Of a stretch of DNA of 64,000 nucleotides, positions 10,921 to 22,700 are shown one piece after another. Source of the DNA: Hemicordylus capensis (taxonomy: Eukaryota; Chordata; Lepidosauria; Squamata; Cordylidae); assembly GCF_027244095.1 (NCBI RefSeq), contig NC_069662.1, positions 10,690,501-10,754,500 on the forward strand, in the 5' to 3' direction. Made by a program: the position numbers and the translations under genes. A model generated the notes under the pieces. That model ran no database searches. It saw only the letters and a list, made by a program, of their open reading frames with translations, and was not told the origin of the DNA. Positions within the stretch are counted from its first letter, which is position 1, and each line of letters opens with the position of its first letter.

Positions 10921-11226
10921 GAGAACCTTAAAGATGCGTAAACTTCAACAATTCCTAAGAAATCAGCCCTTTGCCCTATTCCTTTGGAAACTGCGTTGGG
11001 ACAGGCACCCCTTGTGGCACTGCCACCCAACCCACTGTTTTGCCCCTCAGGCCCCCTTTCTTCCCCAACTCTGCCCCAAAGACATGTAAACTTCAGAAAT
11101 TATTTAAAAATCAGCCCTTTTCCCAATTCCTTTGGAATCTGGGTGGCAGCAGGCACCCATTGGGGCACTACCACCTGACCCACTCTTCTGCCCCCAAAGC
11201 CCCCTTTCTGCCCCCAAGCCACCCCA
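10921..11226 (+). repeat. Tandem duplication, two units of about 153 bp
   Basis: Unit 1 (10921-11073) and unit 2 (11074-11226) share AAACTTCA, ATCAGCCCTTT, AATTCCTTTGGAA-type and CACCC blocks in the same order. C-rich and non-coding. The stretch 11227-11809 that follows holds no gene I recognise. Confidence 0.55.
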
Positions 11227-11809
11227 AATAACATCAACACAGACATCATCAACAACAACAGAGCTTTGCTAAGAACCAGGCAGATTTCCAAAGGTCATGC
11301 ACATCCACATCCCCACCAGAAATGCATTTGAGCTAAACACAACAGTGTGAAACAACAATGAAATGAACACTGCCCCACGCAGTGTGCACACTGCCCCACT
11401 GGCCAATGGTAAATTTTACCCTTAAATTTCCTTAAAAGGAATAACGAGGCAATTGCCAGCAGATCACCCCATGCTTTCGGTGGCCGATCTGCGGGATGGA
11501 AGGGCCGGAAATGTGAACAGATGTCAAAACTCAAAATGGAGACTGAAGGAGAAAGACTTTTTGTGATTGCAGAATGGAGTTCCAAAACAGCCGAAACAAC
11601 AAAATGTTTTGTATCAGAAACAGGGATGTTTTGTTTCGGCTACAAAATTTTCTGTTTTGAGCATTGGGTGTTTTGATGATTACGAAGATGATTACGAAAC
11701 AAAATATTCATGCAATTTCCAGTCATCTGTATATGCAACTGCTCTGACTTGACTTCAGCCATCAGAACTTCTATTCATGTTGGACTTTACTATTACTCTT
11801 TATAATGAT

Positions 11810-11962
11810 ATTTAGCTATTGTATTCAAATCGACCACTGTTTGCATGTATATTGCTTTCAATATACTGCTTTCAAGGTTATCCTAGATCCTTGGAAATGG
11901 CCTGATAATTAAAGTACCAAATCCAATCAATAGCATCTGGTAGACTGTGTGTAAATAGCATG

Positions 11963-12019
<57 letters not shown>
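11810..12019 (+). mobile_element. Dong/R4-like LINE 3' tail ending in (AAT)n
   Basis: GGCCTGATAATTAAAGTACC, then GTAGACTGTGTGTAAATAGCA, then a 57-base (AAT)n run (11963-12019). The same tail occurs at 28320-28475, and a related one ends the longer element at 30870. Dong-type LINEs are known to end in and insert into TAA repeats. Confidence 0.65.
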
Positions 12020-13479
12020 TAGTGTTCTCATGACAGACAAATCAAAATTTAAGCTTTTTGGACACTTTGCAAGCCCTGCAAAGTAAAAATCTCATTCTAT
12101 CTGAAAGCATGATCGGGGAGGCATCATGCTTTGGGGCTGCTTTGCTACATCCACTGCTGTAGGGGAGCCAGGATGGGCACAGTTGCTGACCCAGAACTTC
12201 TTCTGCTCCTGGGACATTGCCCGGTTGCTCCACCCACCCACCAACTCACCTGGTCCGGTGGACCATTTGCAGCACACATTTTTCTGATGAATGAGGGTGG
12301 CTACAAAGGGGCTACCTCCTGCATCTGCTGCTGCTTGCCAGCATGGTGAATGTCTCACCCAGTCTGGTGCACACCTCAGCCTGGGACCTGGCAAGCTGGC
12401 TTTTCTGGTCAGATGCCCTGTCCCCCCAGGGCTCAGATGGTCTCCATGCATGTGCAGAGTCTGCACATTTGGGGGGGCTTCTCAGTCTGCCCAGCCCCAG
12501 CCCAGCCCATTCTCCTTCTGTCTTGGCCATGGGGCATGGGAAGCCGCTGAGCCAAGTGGCAGCCCACCTGGGCTGAGGAGGGTCTGCAGCATTACACCTC
12601 AGAGAGGAGTCTGATACCAGCACTGTCCCAAGGTGGTGGTGGTGCTGCTGCTACTTCTGGCACATAGACCTGGGCCAGCATTGTCCTTAGCAGCAACAGG
12701 GCACTGAGGACAAGGGAGGGCAAATTGTGAGCAGAGAATGAGTATGTGAGGCCCCTGGCCATGGTGGCAACTGGAGAGCCAGACAGCCGGCATAAGCACA
12801 GGACTCCCACGTCCCACCCCTGTCAATTCCCAAATCACAGCAGTAGCATTTTCCTGACAGCAGGAATCTCCAAGTGCTGCTTGCCAGGCCTGAGTGGAGA
12901 AGAGAGGGACAACGTGTTTTTCCTTCTTGAGTGGGAGAGCTAAGCTGTATTCCATATGATATTTCTGAAACATAAATTGGTGGCAGTGGGGAGCAAACAA
13001 TTTGTCTGGAGGGCACCTGCTCCCCATCTGGAGCCACTCTTGCACACATCCTCCCCACTGGACTGGATGACTTAAGAATGCAGGTGTGGGGACTCAAATT
13101 TGAATAGATATAGAAGGATAGAATGATGTTAGTTATCTCTGATGTGATCACTTGTTGTTGAAACTTTCTGTTGGGTGAATATTCAAAATATATCTTTTTG
13201 CCTGTGTTGTTTATTCAATGAGGTTGCCTCTCTCTCTTATCAGAGTTCAGCTTAGGATCCTATTATTTTTTGGATAAAAATTGTGATAACATGCAGATCA
13301 TCCTAGGGTTTAACAAACCTTTTATGAATGAGGTGGCAACAACAAACCTTTCTCAGCACTGTACATGGAACCACTGAGTGAAATCATCAGGAAATTTGCA
13401 GCAGGTTGTTATCAATATGATGACATACCCAAATCTATTTCTTCATGTCATCATCATCAGGAAATGGGACAGTCAACCC
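12020..13479. other. Intergenic stretch without recognised gene
   Basis: Frames up to 154 codons on both strands are mutually overlapping, C/G-rich and lack recognisable domains. I see no V2R exon and no clear transposon ends. Confidence 0.4.
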
Positions 13480-14045
13480 ATCATCATCATCTTCATTATG
13501 TTGAAAATAAAAGAATCGAAAGATGAATACAAAAAACTGCAGATGATGAATCGACGAGAAAAATGGCACAACAAACCATTGCATGCTCAGTTCTTTAATG
13601 ACATACAATCAAAAGTCAACAATAGCACAACACAGCAGTGGTTAAAGAAGGGGACATTGAAGAAAGAAATGTAAGGTCTAATTTTTACAGCCCAGGAACA
13701 ATCACTACGAAAAATGTTAAAAAGCAAAAATGGATAAGACCCAGAAAGACAGTAAGTGTCGGTTATGCAAGGAAGTGGATGAGAAGGTTCGGCACCTGGT
13801 ATATTGTTGTAAGAAAATTGCACAAACTGATTATAAGGAAAGAAACAACAAAGTTGCTGCAATGATCCACTGGAACTTTTGCAAGAATTACAAATTACCA
13901 GCAAGCAAGAATTGGTGGATTCATCCAATTGAGAAGGTCACAGAAAATGAAGAGGCAAAAATCCTTCCAGATTTTCGAATACAAACTGATAGGCATTTAG
14001 CACACAATATGCCCGATATGACAGTCATTCAGAAGAATCGCCATG
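13480..14045 (+). mobile_element. Dong/R4-like LINE fragment (post-RT region)
   Basis: Broken frames give QQWLKKGTLKKEM and then CRLCKEVDEKVRHLVYCCKK, AQTDYKERNNKVAAMIHWNF and LPASKNWWIHPIEKVTENEE. These parallel [20 protein letters not shown] and the following residues of the element at 28490-30870. This is the cysteine knuckle and start of the restriction-like endonuclease region. The RT part is absent and frames are interrupted. Confidence 0.75.
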
Positions 14046-14079
14046 CACCATACAGATGGGTTGGTGGCAGCTGGAGGCA

Positions 14080-14280
14080 AACCTCTCCCAATTAACCACT
14101 CTTCCAGGGAAGTGTGATCTCATCCAGAACAGGAGATCAAATCATCTCCCGAGTTTTGACCCCACATAATGAGTACCTCCATCTTATCTGGATTCAGCCT
14201 CAGTTTGTTATCCCTCATACAGCCCATCACTGCCTCCAGGCAGGCTTTTAGGGAGTTACAATGGATCCATTTCAATTATT
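14080..14280 (-). mobile_element. L2-like LINE fragment (RT region)
   Basis: The - strand reads KACLEAVMGCMRDNKLRLNP followed by DKMEVLIMWG, the LNPDKTEVL block common to L2/CR1-type reverse transcriptases. It is short and without an intact frame. TTGGTGGCAGCTGGAGG-type sequence at 14053-14097 is mirrored at 14386-14428. Confidence 0.55.
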
Positions 14281-14428
14281 GCAGTCTGAGGATTTGAACA
14301 GGCTGCTTGTAGGGTCCAGCCAACCATGTGTCTCCTGGATCCTTGGGCATCATAGCTGATAAGAGCTAGTCGAAAGGCTATAGCCTGGTGGGTTAATTGG
14401 GAAAGGGTTGCCTGCGGCTGCCGCCAAC

Positions 14429-15117
14429 TGTCATAAATCTGTTAGCTCGGCTAACCCAACAGGATTTACAACCCCCTTCAGCACTCCCCCTGTGTGTTAA
14501 CAGAACGTAGCTGCACGAAGGAAAACAAAAGGCTCACAAAGAAAATAGTAAATGAATCAAGTCCCCTGAACTGAACTAGGTACCATCCCTCTAACAATAA
14601 CTGAGTAATAATTGAAAAGAAAACAACAGAGCAAGGAATGAAAAAACAACAAAGGACACTAGAGCAAGGAATTAACAGAACAAGAACACAGAGCAGGAAA
14701 GAACAGAAAAAGGGCAAACTGGAACTCGGAAAAGTTGAGAATCCAAAGTAGAACATGGTCCACGGTCAGCAAAAGTTGCTAACAGCATCGGTGGAAATCA
14801 CAGACTGCTTGATATATGGCTCAAGAGATCCAGCAGCCAATCAGGCTTCCCTGAGTCAGCACTTCTGCTTCCTCTCTTGTTATCTCCTACGCCTGCATGT
14901 CTCCTACTGAGCTTTCCTTTTGAGACCTCTTCTCAAGACAGATTAAATCCCAGCCTCCTCCTGATCAGGATTCATGTCTGGCAGCTGTTCCAATTCCTGA
15001 GCTCCAGAGTCTGGTCTCCCTGCCAAATCCTGTTGCTGTGCCTCTGAGCCCTCACTATCAGGCAAATACTCCCGTTCCTCCTCTGACTCTTCTGAGTTAG
15101 AAGTCTGCACCATGACA
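14429..15117 (-). mobile_element. Solo LTR with 5-bp target duplication (fossil)
   Basis: A 689-bp unit bounded by TGTCAT on one side and ATGACA on the other, the inverted ends of an LTR. Both flanks are CCAAC (14424-14428 and 15118-15122), a 5-bp target duplication typical of retroviral or Ty3/Gypsy integration. The TGTCATGG-type 5' end reads on the - strand. No internal gag, pol or env sequence flanks it, so it is a solo LTR left by recombination. Perfect flanks suggest a moderate rather than very old age. Family not resolved. Confidence 0.78.
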
Positions 15118-15400
15118 CCAACCCATCTGGTTGCTTCTGGGAACAAGTCTTCTCTGTTGCAGCCCCTGGACTTTGGAATGCGCTCCCTGTTGAAATAAGA
15201 GCTTCCCCATCTCTGGCAAATTTTTAAAAGGTACTGAAAACACATTTATTCACCCAGGCTTTTAATTAGATTTAAAGTTTTAAATAATTATCATACTGGT
15301 TTTTAAATGTTTTTAATCTTTTAAATGATTTTAATTGTAAACCACCCAGGTTTTGGGCAGTATACGAATATTTTAAATAAATGTTTGAACATAAATGTTC
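15118..15400 (+). mobile_element. L2-like LINE 3' end
   Basis: Contains the CAGCCCCTGGACTTTGGAAT block (a relic of the 'APRLWN' end of the LINE ORF), then CCACCCAGGTTTTGGGCAGT and a TAAATAAATG tail. A parallel tail is at 62041-62310. Confidence 0.6.
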
Positions 15401-15479
15401 ATTATGTATTTGTTCATACATAATGAACAAATAATAATTCCTCATTGTGGGAGGGGGCTGTTCTGTCAGCTTTTAAGAG

Positions 15480-15809
15480 GTGGTGGTGTGGCCCCTCTTT
15501 AAGAGATCCTCCCTAGACCTAGAAGTATTGAATAGCTATTGCCCAGTTGCTAACATACCCTTACTTGGCAAGGTACTGGAGAAGGTGGTGGCGACTCAGC
15601 TTCAGGCATGCTTGGAGGAAGCTGATTATTAGGATCCATTCCAGTCCAGCTTCAGGCCTGGTCACAGCACCAAAATGGACTATGTTGCCCCAGTTGATTA
15701 CCTTTATCAGGAAAGGGACAGAGGCACTGCTACCCTGCTGGTTCTCCTCGATCTCTTGGCGGCTTTTGATACCATTGACCATGGTATCCTTTTGGAAAGG
15801 CTTCAGGAG
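15480..15809 (+). mobile_element. L2/CR1-like LINE fragment, RT domain
   Basis: The + strand reads LGKVLEKVVATQLQACLEEA, then DPFQSSFRPGHSTK and TATLLVLLDLLAAFDTIDHG, the RT palm region of an L2/CR1-type LINE. A stop interrupts the frame. It is cut short by the palindromic MITE that begins at 15810. Confidence 0.72.
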
Positions 15810-16095
15810 TGACGTCACCGGCAAAGGGGTGTGGTTGGGGCTGCTGAGAGCTCAAGCGAGCTCTCAGCTCATCAGCTCGTCATTTCAGGCAGCGTCGGCT
15901 GCCTGATAGGATGTTTTCCCATTTTTCTCCCTTCAGAGATGAAGAAAAAGGGAAAAACTTTCTATCAGGCAGTCAGCGCTGCCTGAAATAACTGCAGGAG
16001 AGTTCGCCCGGGCTCTCAGCGGCCCGGGTGTGGGAGGGGGGAGTTCGCTCTGGGCTCCTCTGGAGCCAAAGCCACACCCCATGTACGTGAGGTCA
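15810..16095. mobile_element. Palindromic MITE
   Basis: Left end TGACGTCACCGGCAAAGGGG and right end (reverse) TGACCTCACGTACATGGGGT pair over roughly 24 positions and continue into GTGTGG. The centre folds again (AGGCAGCGTCGGCTGCCTGA against ATCAGGCAGTCAGCGCTGCC). No coding capacity. It lies just downstream of gene C on the C-gene strand. Confidence 0.6.
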
Positions 16096-16231
16096 TGCAC
16101 GCAGGCATATGTGGAGGGGGCCTTTGATTGGGGCTGGACCCAGGCCGCTGCTCGGCTGGCTCTGTGACTGCCATTGTTTATAATAGGACCTCCTCATGGA
16201 TAACGTGGGCAGGATCAGGACCATAACATCT

Positions 16232-17133
16232 TTAGTTCTTTCTTCTTATCAGCTCTCCCCTTTGGTTCATATCAGGTCTTAGCAAAATTACAAAACATTT
16301 TGGGAAAAAGATACAAGAGAGTAACCCAGAACTAGATGCCAAGATGGAAAATATTTCCACAGCTACCATGTATTTCCTGCTTGTGCTCGAGTAGGCTGGA
16401 ATAAAGGATAACCAGACACTGCAAAAGACCAACATGCTGAAGGTGATAAACTTGGCTTCATTAAAACGGTCAGGTAACTTCCTGGCCAAGAAAGCCAAAA
16501 TGAAGCTCACTGTAGCCAGGAAACCTAGGAAACTCAGCACAGAATAAAACACGGCAGTGGAGCCTTCATTACATTCCAGGATCATTTCTTTAGCCATGGA
16601 GGTCATGTCTAGATCTGGGAATGGTGGGGAAGTTGCTAGCCACACTGTACAAATTGTGACTTGAATGAGAGAGCAGCAAAGAACAATGGAGTAGGCCAAT
16701 CTCTTCCCCACCCATTTCCTCATGCTGGACCCTGGCTTGGTGGCCATGAAAGCTAGAACTACAATGGCGGTTTTAGCCAAGATGCAAGAAACTGCCACAG
16801 AGAAGATGATGGCAAAAGCAGCTTGTCGCAGGAAACATGTGATCCTTTCAGGCTTGCCAAGGAAGAGCAAAGCACAAAGGAAGGAGAGAAGGAGGGAGAT
16901 GAGGAGAGTGTAGGTGAGGCTGCGGTTGTTGGCTTTTACAATGGGAGTGTCCTTGTGCTTAATGAAGATTCTTAACACAAAAGCTGTGATGAAAGTAAAG
17001 GACAGAGCAAAAATGCTCAAACTGATCCCCAATGGTTCTTCATGAGTGAGATAGCTGATGGTCTTGGGGATACAAAAATCCTGGCCATTGTTTGGATAAT
17101 GATCTTCTGCACATTGGATGCAGTCATCCATGT
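16232..17133 (-). CDS. V2R gene C exon 6 (7TM domain)
   Basis: Reverse-strand acceptor TTCTTTTTCAG ends next to 17133. It encodes residues 588-887: the last three linker cysteines (DDCIQC and DFC), seven membrane spans and a tail ending [11 protein letters not shown]2 carries [20 protein letters not shown] and the TM6 entry carries [12 protein letters not shown]. Very close to gene B; differences include [11 protein letters not shown] where B has [11 protein letters not shown]. Confidence 0.95.
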
Positions 17134-19665
17134 CTGAAAAAGAATATTCATGGCATATACCTGGCAGTGGAATGTACAGTGCATAGAAATATTATGATCT
17201 GCACCTTATGAAGTGCTGTATTAGGACTGTTAGTTCTAAATCTGATGCTCTCCATTTCTTCGTGGAAATATTTTGCCATGGATGGAGAAGGAACAACCCA
17301 GATCCTATGACCAAAATCAACAAGAGAAACTCAGTCCTATCACAAGGCCTCTCTTTCAGCTTTACTATTTTGGTTTTGGGCTTAACTGAACCTGAGAAAG
17401 GGAGTGAAAGTATCCCAGCCGTTTTAGCCTTCACCTCCCAAATTTTCTTGCCTTCCTTCCGCCTCTTTTTGCCTCTCTGGCTTTCTTCACAGTCTGACTA
17501 GAGCCCCTTCATCATTGACTTTGCTCTCCTTATATACCACACCCTGACTTCCTAGTCCTGCCCCTTTCTCCTTCCTCTTCCCTATATGAGCTTCTTTTTT
17601 TCCCCTTCCCGCTCTCTGTATTCACCCTCTCTGTATTCTGTATGTAGTTAACAGAACAAGCCCTTTCCCAACCCATCCCAGCCACCTATTTCCCACTGAT
17701 CATGCCCAAGTACATCTTCTAGTCTTGGGTGGATTACTTCCCTTCTATATTCTATGAAAATGTTGGGAGAAGAATATGAGCAAGAAATTTTGTTAACATT
17801 CCAAACAATCCTCAATTTTTCTATTTAAAGAAAAATTATCATGGAACTTTCCCAGATCCCAGACTTTATCATGGGTTTTCTGCAAGGCTTTACTGTGAAT
17901 TCAAAGTTGCCCCCCAAAACCAATGCAAAAGTGGATTTACCCCCTGGATATAAATGAGGCTACACTCTAAATCCTAATGAAAAACCCAAATCGTGTGTGA
18001 AATGCTCCCTGATCCCTCAGAGGGACCTCAGGGTAAATTTGGCCGATATGTGAATCCACACCTCCACTCCAGAGAAGATTTGAACTAAAAGGCAGGTAAA
18101 AAGAACTTCCAGGGTGTATTTTTATTTCATCATCTGGCCCAGGATTATGGACAAAAGAAACCAAATAATGGCAACCAGACACAATAATGGTAGGGGGGAC
18201 TTGAGACTTCATGGGTTCTTGTTGGTGTTTTTTTGTTGTTTTTTTAAGGGAAATCAGAACTGATGCCACCATGTCTAGATCTCTTCCCAAGCACAACACA
18301 AATACCAAAACAAATGTCTAATTTTCCATTTCACAATGGATTGTTCACCCCCAGTCCTATTCTTAAAATGCTCCAACAACTACACCATACTTTTCTTTCC
18401 TGTGCATAGATGTTAGGGATGTGCAAAAACAGGTTAGATGTCAGAGAGGATGGCTGGTCTTGTGGTAGCAAGCATGACTTGTCCCCTAAAGCTAAGCAGG
18501 GTCCACCCTGGTTGCATATGAAAGGGAGACTACAAGTGGGAGCTCTGGAAGTTATTCCCCTCAGGGGATGGAGCTACTCTGGGAAGAGCAAAAGGTTTCA
18601 AGTTTCCCCCCTGGCTTCTCCAAGATAGGGTAGAGAGACAGATTCCTGCCTGGCTTGACCCATGAGGAAAGCTGGTCTTGTGGTAGCAAGCATGACTTGT
18701 TCCCTTGGCTGAGCAGGGTCTGCCCTGGTTGCATACAAAAGGGAGACTAGAATTGTGAGCACTGTAAGATATTCCCCTCAGGGGATGGAGCCGCTCTGGG
18801 AAGAGCAAAAGGTTTCAAGTTTCCCCCCTGGCTTCTCCAAGATAGGGTAGAGAGACAGATTCCTGCCTGCAACCTTGAAGAAGCTGCAGCCAGTCTGTGA
18901 AGACAATACTGAGCTAGATGGACCAATAGTCTGATTCAGTATATGGCAGCTTCCTATGTTCCTATATTGAAAGGGTTCAAAATTGAACCATTTCAGTTCA
19001 ACAGTTTTGGGTCAAACCAAACAACCCACTATTTGGTCCGAACCCAGACAAACCCACCCACCCACCCCCAGCCATTCAGTGTCGTTCCTACCCACAGGCG
19101 TATCTAGGGATGGGGCAGCCAGGGCACATGCTGGTTCAGCTCAACCCTGAACTGAACACACACCCAAGTTCCGGGGTTTGACTAACATTTTTTTTTTTTT
19201 TAAACCCAGGCCATGCAGGGTCCAACTGCGCAGGCATGGCAGCCTCTAAAATGACCACCCTCCAGGAAATAGGCCCAGAAGGGGCCGAATATTCTCAACC
19301 TGGGTGATTTCTAATAGAAGGAAGGCCAGAGGGGGAGGGAGAACCTCTGCAGATCCCCTGCTGCCACCTTGGAGAAGACCCCCAGAGGGGGGTAAGTTTT
19401 TTTTTTAAAAAAGTTCATCAAACACCCCACAAACCAAACCGGGGGGGAGGGTTTAAGGGCCTGTACCGCCCTGAGCCATTTTTGGAAGGGTGTTATAGAA
19501 ATTGAATAAATAAAATAAATAAAAATAAATAAACCAAACTGGTCCGGTGCGGTTTGGGTTTGGTTCGAACTTGAACTGAACCAGGCAGTTTTGTGCTCAT
19601 CCCTAATCACCACTGAGTTGCCAATAACTTTTTAAGCAATGGGGAGATGCTTAATCACTGTGCTA

Positions 19666-19703
<38 letters not shown>

Positions 19704-22700
19704 CAATATAGTCTATAGGACCTTTACAAGACATCTCTTACCTTTAAGGTTGGAAATTTTTCCTTCTGGGCATGGAAGGCAATCATAGCAGCAAAATGGC
19801 TTTCCTTCTCCCTTTGTCCTACTATAACCAGGATGGCAATGGTCATTACACACAGAAAGGGGCTGTGCCTGTCCAAACATGAAAAAAGATAGTGTTTTAT
19901 TTTGGGGGACTTTGCATCACAAAGACTCCTAATCCTATGCTCCACCCTTTCCTCTGCATTGCTGGTATGCAAGATGAGCATAAGGAAGAGGAGAGGAAAG
20001 TGAACAGACTCTGTGGTTGTGGCCAATGAAATGAGCTGTGCTGACTGGCCAATGAGATGAGTCTTCCCCAGCTATTTCAGACTGGGTCTCTTACCTTCTT
20101 ATTAAATGTCTTGGCATGGTGATACCCAACCCAAAATTTCAGGGCAGTTCTGGCCTTCATTGAACCTGAAAACATTGCATTTTGCCTCCTTACAGGTATT
20201 CTAGAATATGTGTGAAAATGCATTGTAGTTGGGACAAGAAAATGGCAGGACACCAGGGAGCTCCTGCTTTGTGAGGGTTTAAGAAGGCCATGGGTATTAC
20301 TGGAGTCTTTTGCCAAGAACATAAAGGTAGAGCCAACCTTAGATCTGAGGGGTTTCTTGTATCTTCTCCTGCATGTGTGTCCCCTATTTAGGGCTTCCCT
20401 TGGTGGTAGTAGTGGCAAGATTTTTGATGTTGTAATGATTTTTACTCCCAAGTAGTCCCATTGATTACATTAGATTCCCCCCACACACACACCTTTTGAG
20501 ACTACAGGACCTCCAGTAATTTTATATTCATATTTCAGAGCACTGTGCTCTGAATTGTTCTCCTTTCCCCCTTACACAGCAGTGGTCTTTGGTATAAGAT
20601 GGTGATCCTGTGCAACTGTGCTATTTCAAAAGGATAGTTAAAGAGCCCATGTTATGCTTAGAGAGAAGCACTAGGTCTGCACTGTTTGCCAGTTCAGCTC
20701 TAATGGGTGGGTTGCTGAATCACTCAGCAATAATCTTTCAAGTACAACCCTCTTGAAAAGATGATAGCTTCTCACTAGGGACCAAACTTCACTGCCGGGA
20801 GGGCAGCACAGCTAGCAGAGCTTAAAGATGCTGGGTGATTGTTTAGGGGCTGGAAAAAGTCTTGGGCAACTATATCTCTATCTGGAAGTTCACGTTTTCA
20901 TCCAATATCTTACCAATTGAAATATGACAAAACAGAGCTGGAAACAGTGGAAGTGAATGGAGACATCTTCAAATATGCACAGATCCTACCTGGTTAAATC
21001 TGCTGGGCCAATGAATGGCATCCTCTTGAATGGTGAATACCTGGTCTGGGGGAGCCTCTGGTTCTATCTTTCCAACTTGAAGTCTACAGAAGGAATGGTT
21101 TGGGAATGTGACCCAGTTGATGATGTCCAATCCAGCAACTAATTCCCCATTTTCATCAAAAGAAACCTTCTCCCCAACACTGTTGTTAAATGATCCACGT
21201 CTCAGATAGTGGTGGAGCTGTATTGGGAGTGATGAAAAGTGATCCATTTGTTAGGATGTACATGAAAATGTAAAAATACGTTAAGGGTTGTGGTTAGTGG
21301 AATTTGCATGCAGTGTTAAAGTTGTAGTTCTGCAAACAAGCTTATAGCTGCTATCCTCATCACCTTCACCATTGCCCATCGATGGTCCGAATGACTTTGG
21401 GTGTGTGTTGCCTCTGAAACTGACACATCATGATGATGTCTGTGATTTAGGTGATTTTCTGCAGAGGGAAATGACTTGACTAACAAGCCAGAGGTTGCCA
21501 GTTCGAATCTCTGCTGGTATGTTTCCCAGACTATGGGAAACACCTATATAGGGCAGCAGCAATATAGGAGGATGCTGCAAGGCATCATCTCATACTGCGT
21601 GGGAGGAGGCAATGGTAAACCCCTCCTGTATTCTACCAAAGACAACCACTGTACTCTGTGGTTGCCAGGAGTCCACACTGACTCAACGGCACGCTTTATC
21701 TTTACCCCATTTCAACATTACCTTGTCTAGTTACCTAATTTGCAGCTATCATTGTATATTTTTCCATATAAAATGAAATAAGGATCTTCCTATGAAAACC
21801 TTCCATGAATAAATTTTATGCCTCCTTTCTGCTCTCTGATTGGAACTTAGAGATTACTTAAAATGTTTTCTATGGTGGTGTGCAAAAGCTGACCAGAGTT
21901 AGTTAACATTCATGAGTTTAAATTGGTTATAGTTAAATCATTTAACATCTATATTTTTATTTCTCTTAGACGTACCTGCCGCTAATTCTATGCGTGGCAG
22001 CTCTCCTGAGTGTTCGTAGGGATGCTGGCAGGCGGCCAGAGGAGGTGGCAGGCCAGGCTAGCTGGCGGGAACAGGAGGCGGTGACGGCAGGCAAGCTTGA
22101 CCCAGCCAGTGGGAGCAGGAGTTGGCAGCCACTACCAGGAGAGGGCAGGTGGGAGGAAATGGCAGGCTGGCTTTACGGCTAGCCCGCCAGCCAGAAACTG
22201 TGGAGTGGGGCTGAGAAGTGGGAGTGGGGAGAGAAATCATGGGGGGTGAGAAGCGGCCAGCTGACTTGCCATCCAGAAAGCCGGGTGTGCCGGGGTGGGG
22301 GCAGGGAGCGGCATTAGGTGGTCCGGCCGGAGGCGCAGATGCTCTGCACCTGGCCCAGCTAGTTTAACTTTAATTTTCCATTCTTATCTTATTCAACGTA
22401 GATCCAAATTTATGTATTCTTTTTATGCTGTCTATTAGCTGTACTACAGTGTAGATTGCATTGCTTTCCTGTTAGCTGGCTTCTATTCTGGATATATGTG
22501 AAAACATTTTAATATTCCTGGCTTCTGAGTTGGGATTCATCAATTGATTTATTGACAATAAATCAAAAAATATTGATTTATTGTACTTTTGTATGTTTGA
22601 TGGTCCCTTTTAAATTGTTACAATACATACATAGCATTTGGCAATACTTCAGCCAATTAAAACAAACAAACAAATATGCGAGGTGATTAAATCCCCTCAT

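Larger units (their letters stand above)
18414..19605. mobile_element. hAT-like TAGGGATGTGC element carrying SINE insertions
   Basis: Begins TAGGGATGTGCAAAAACAGG and ends TTGTGCTCATCCCTA. The interior flanks (AAATTGAACCATTTCAGTTC near 18971 and GGTTCGAACTTGAACTGAAC near 19563) form the inverted arms. Two 5S-like SINE units occupy 18440-18967, and a CAGGCGTATCTAGGGATG fragment near 19096 shows a piece of a second hAT-like family. Flanking 8-mers do not match, so the edges are less certain. It lies in gene C intron 5. Confidence 0.5.

Noticed and set aside
10921-11226. CRISPR-like direct repeats
   Set aside because: Only two long diverged units without spacers in a vertebrate context; a simple tandem duplication.
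12092-13151. Host gene in the 12-13 kb region from several 100-154 codon frames
   Set aside because: Frames overlap each other on both strands, have no domain and no plausible splice or codon pattern.
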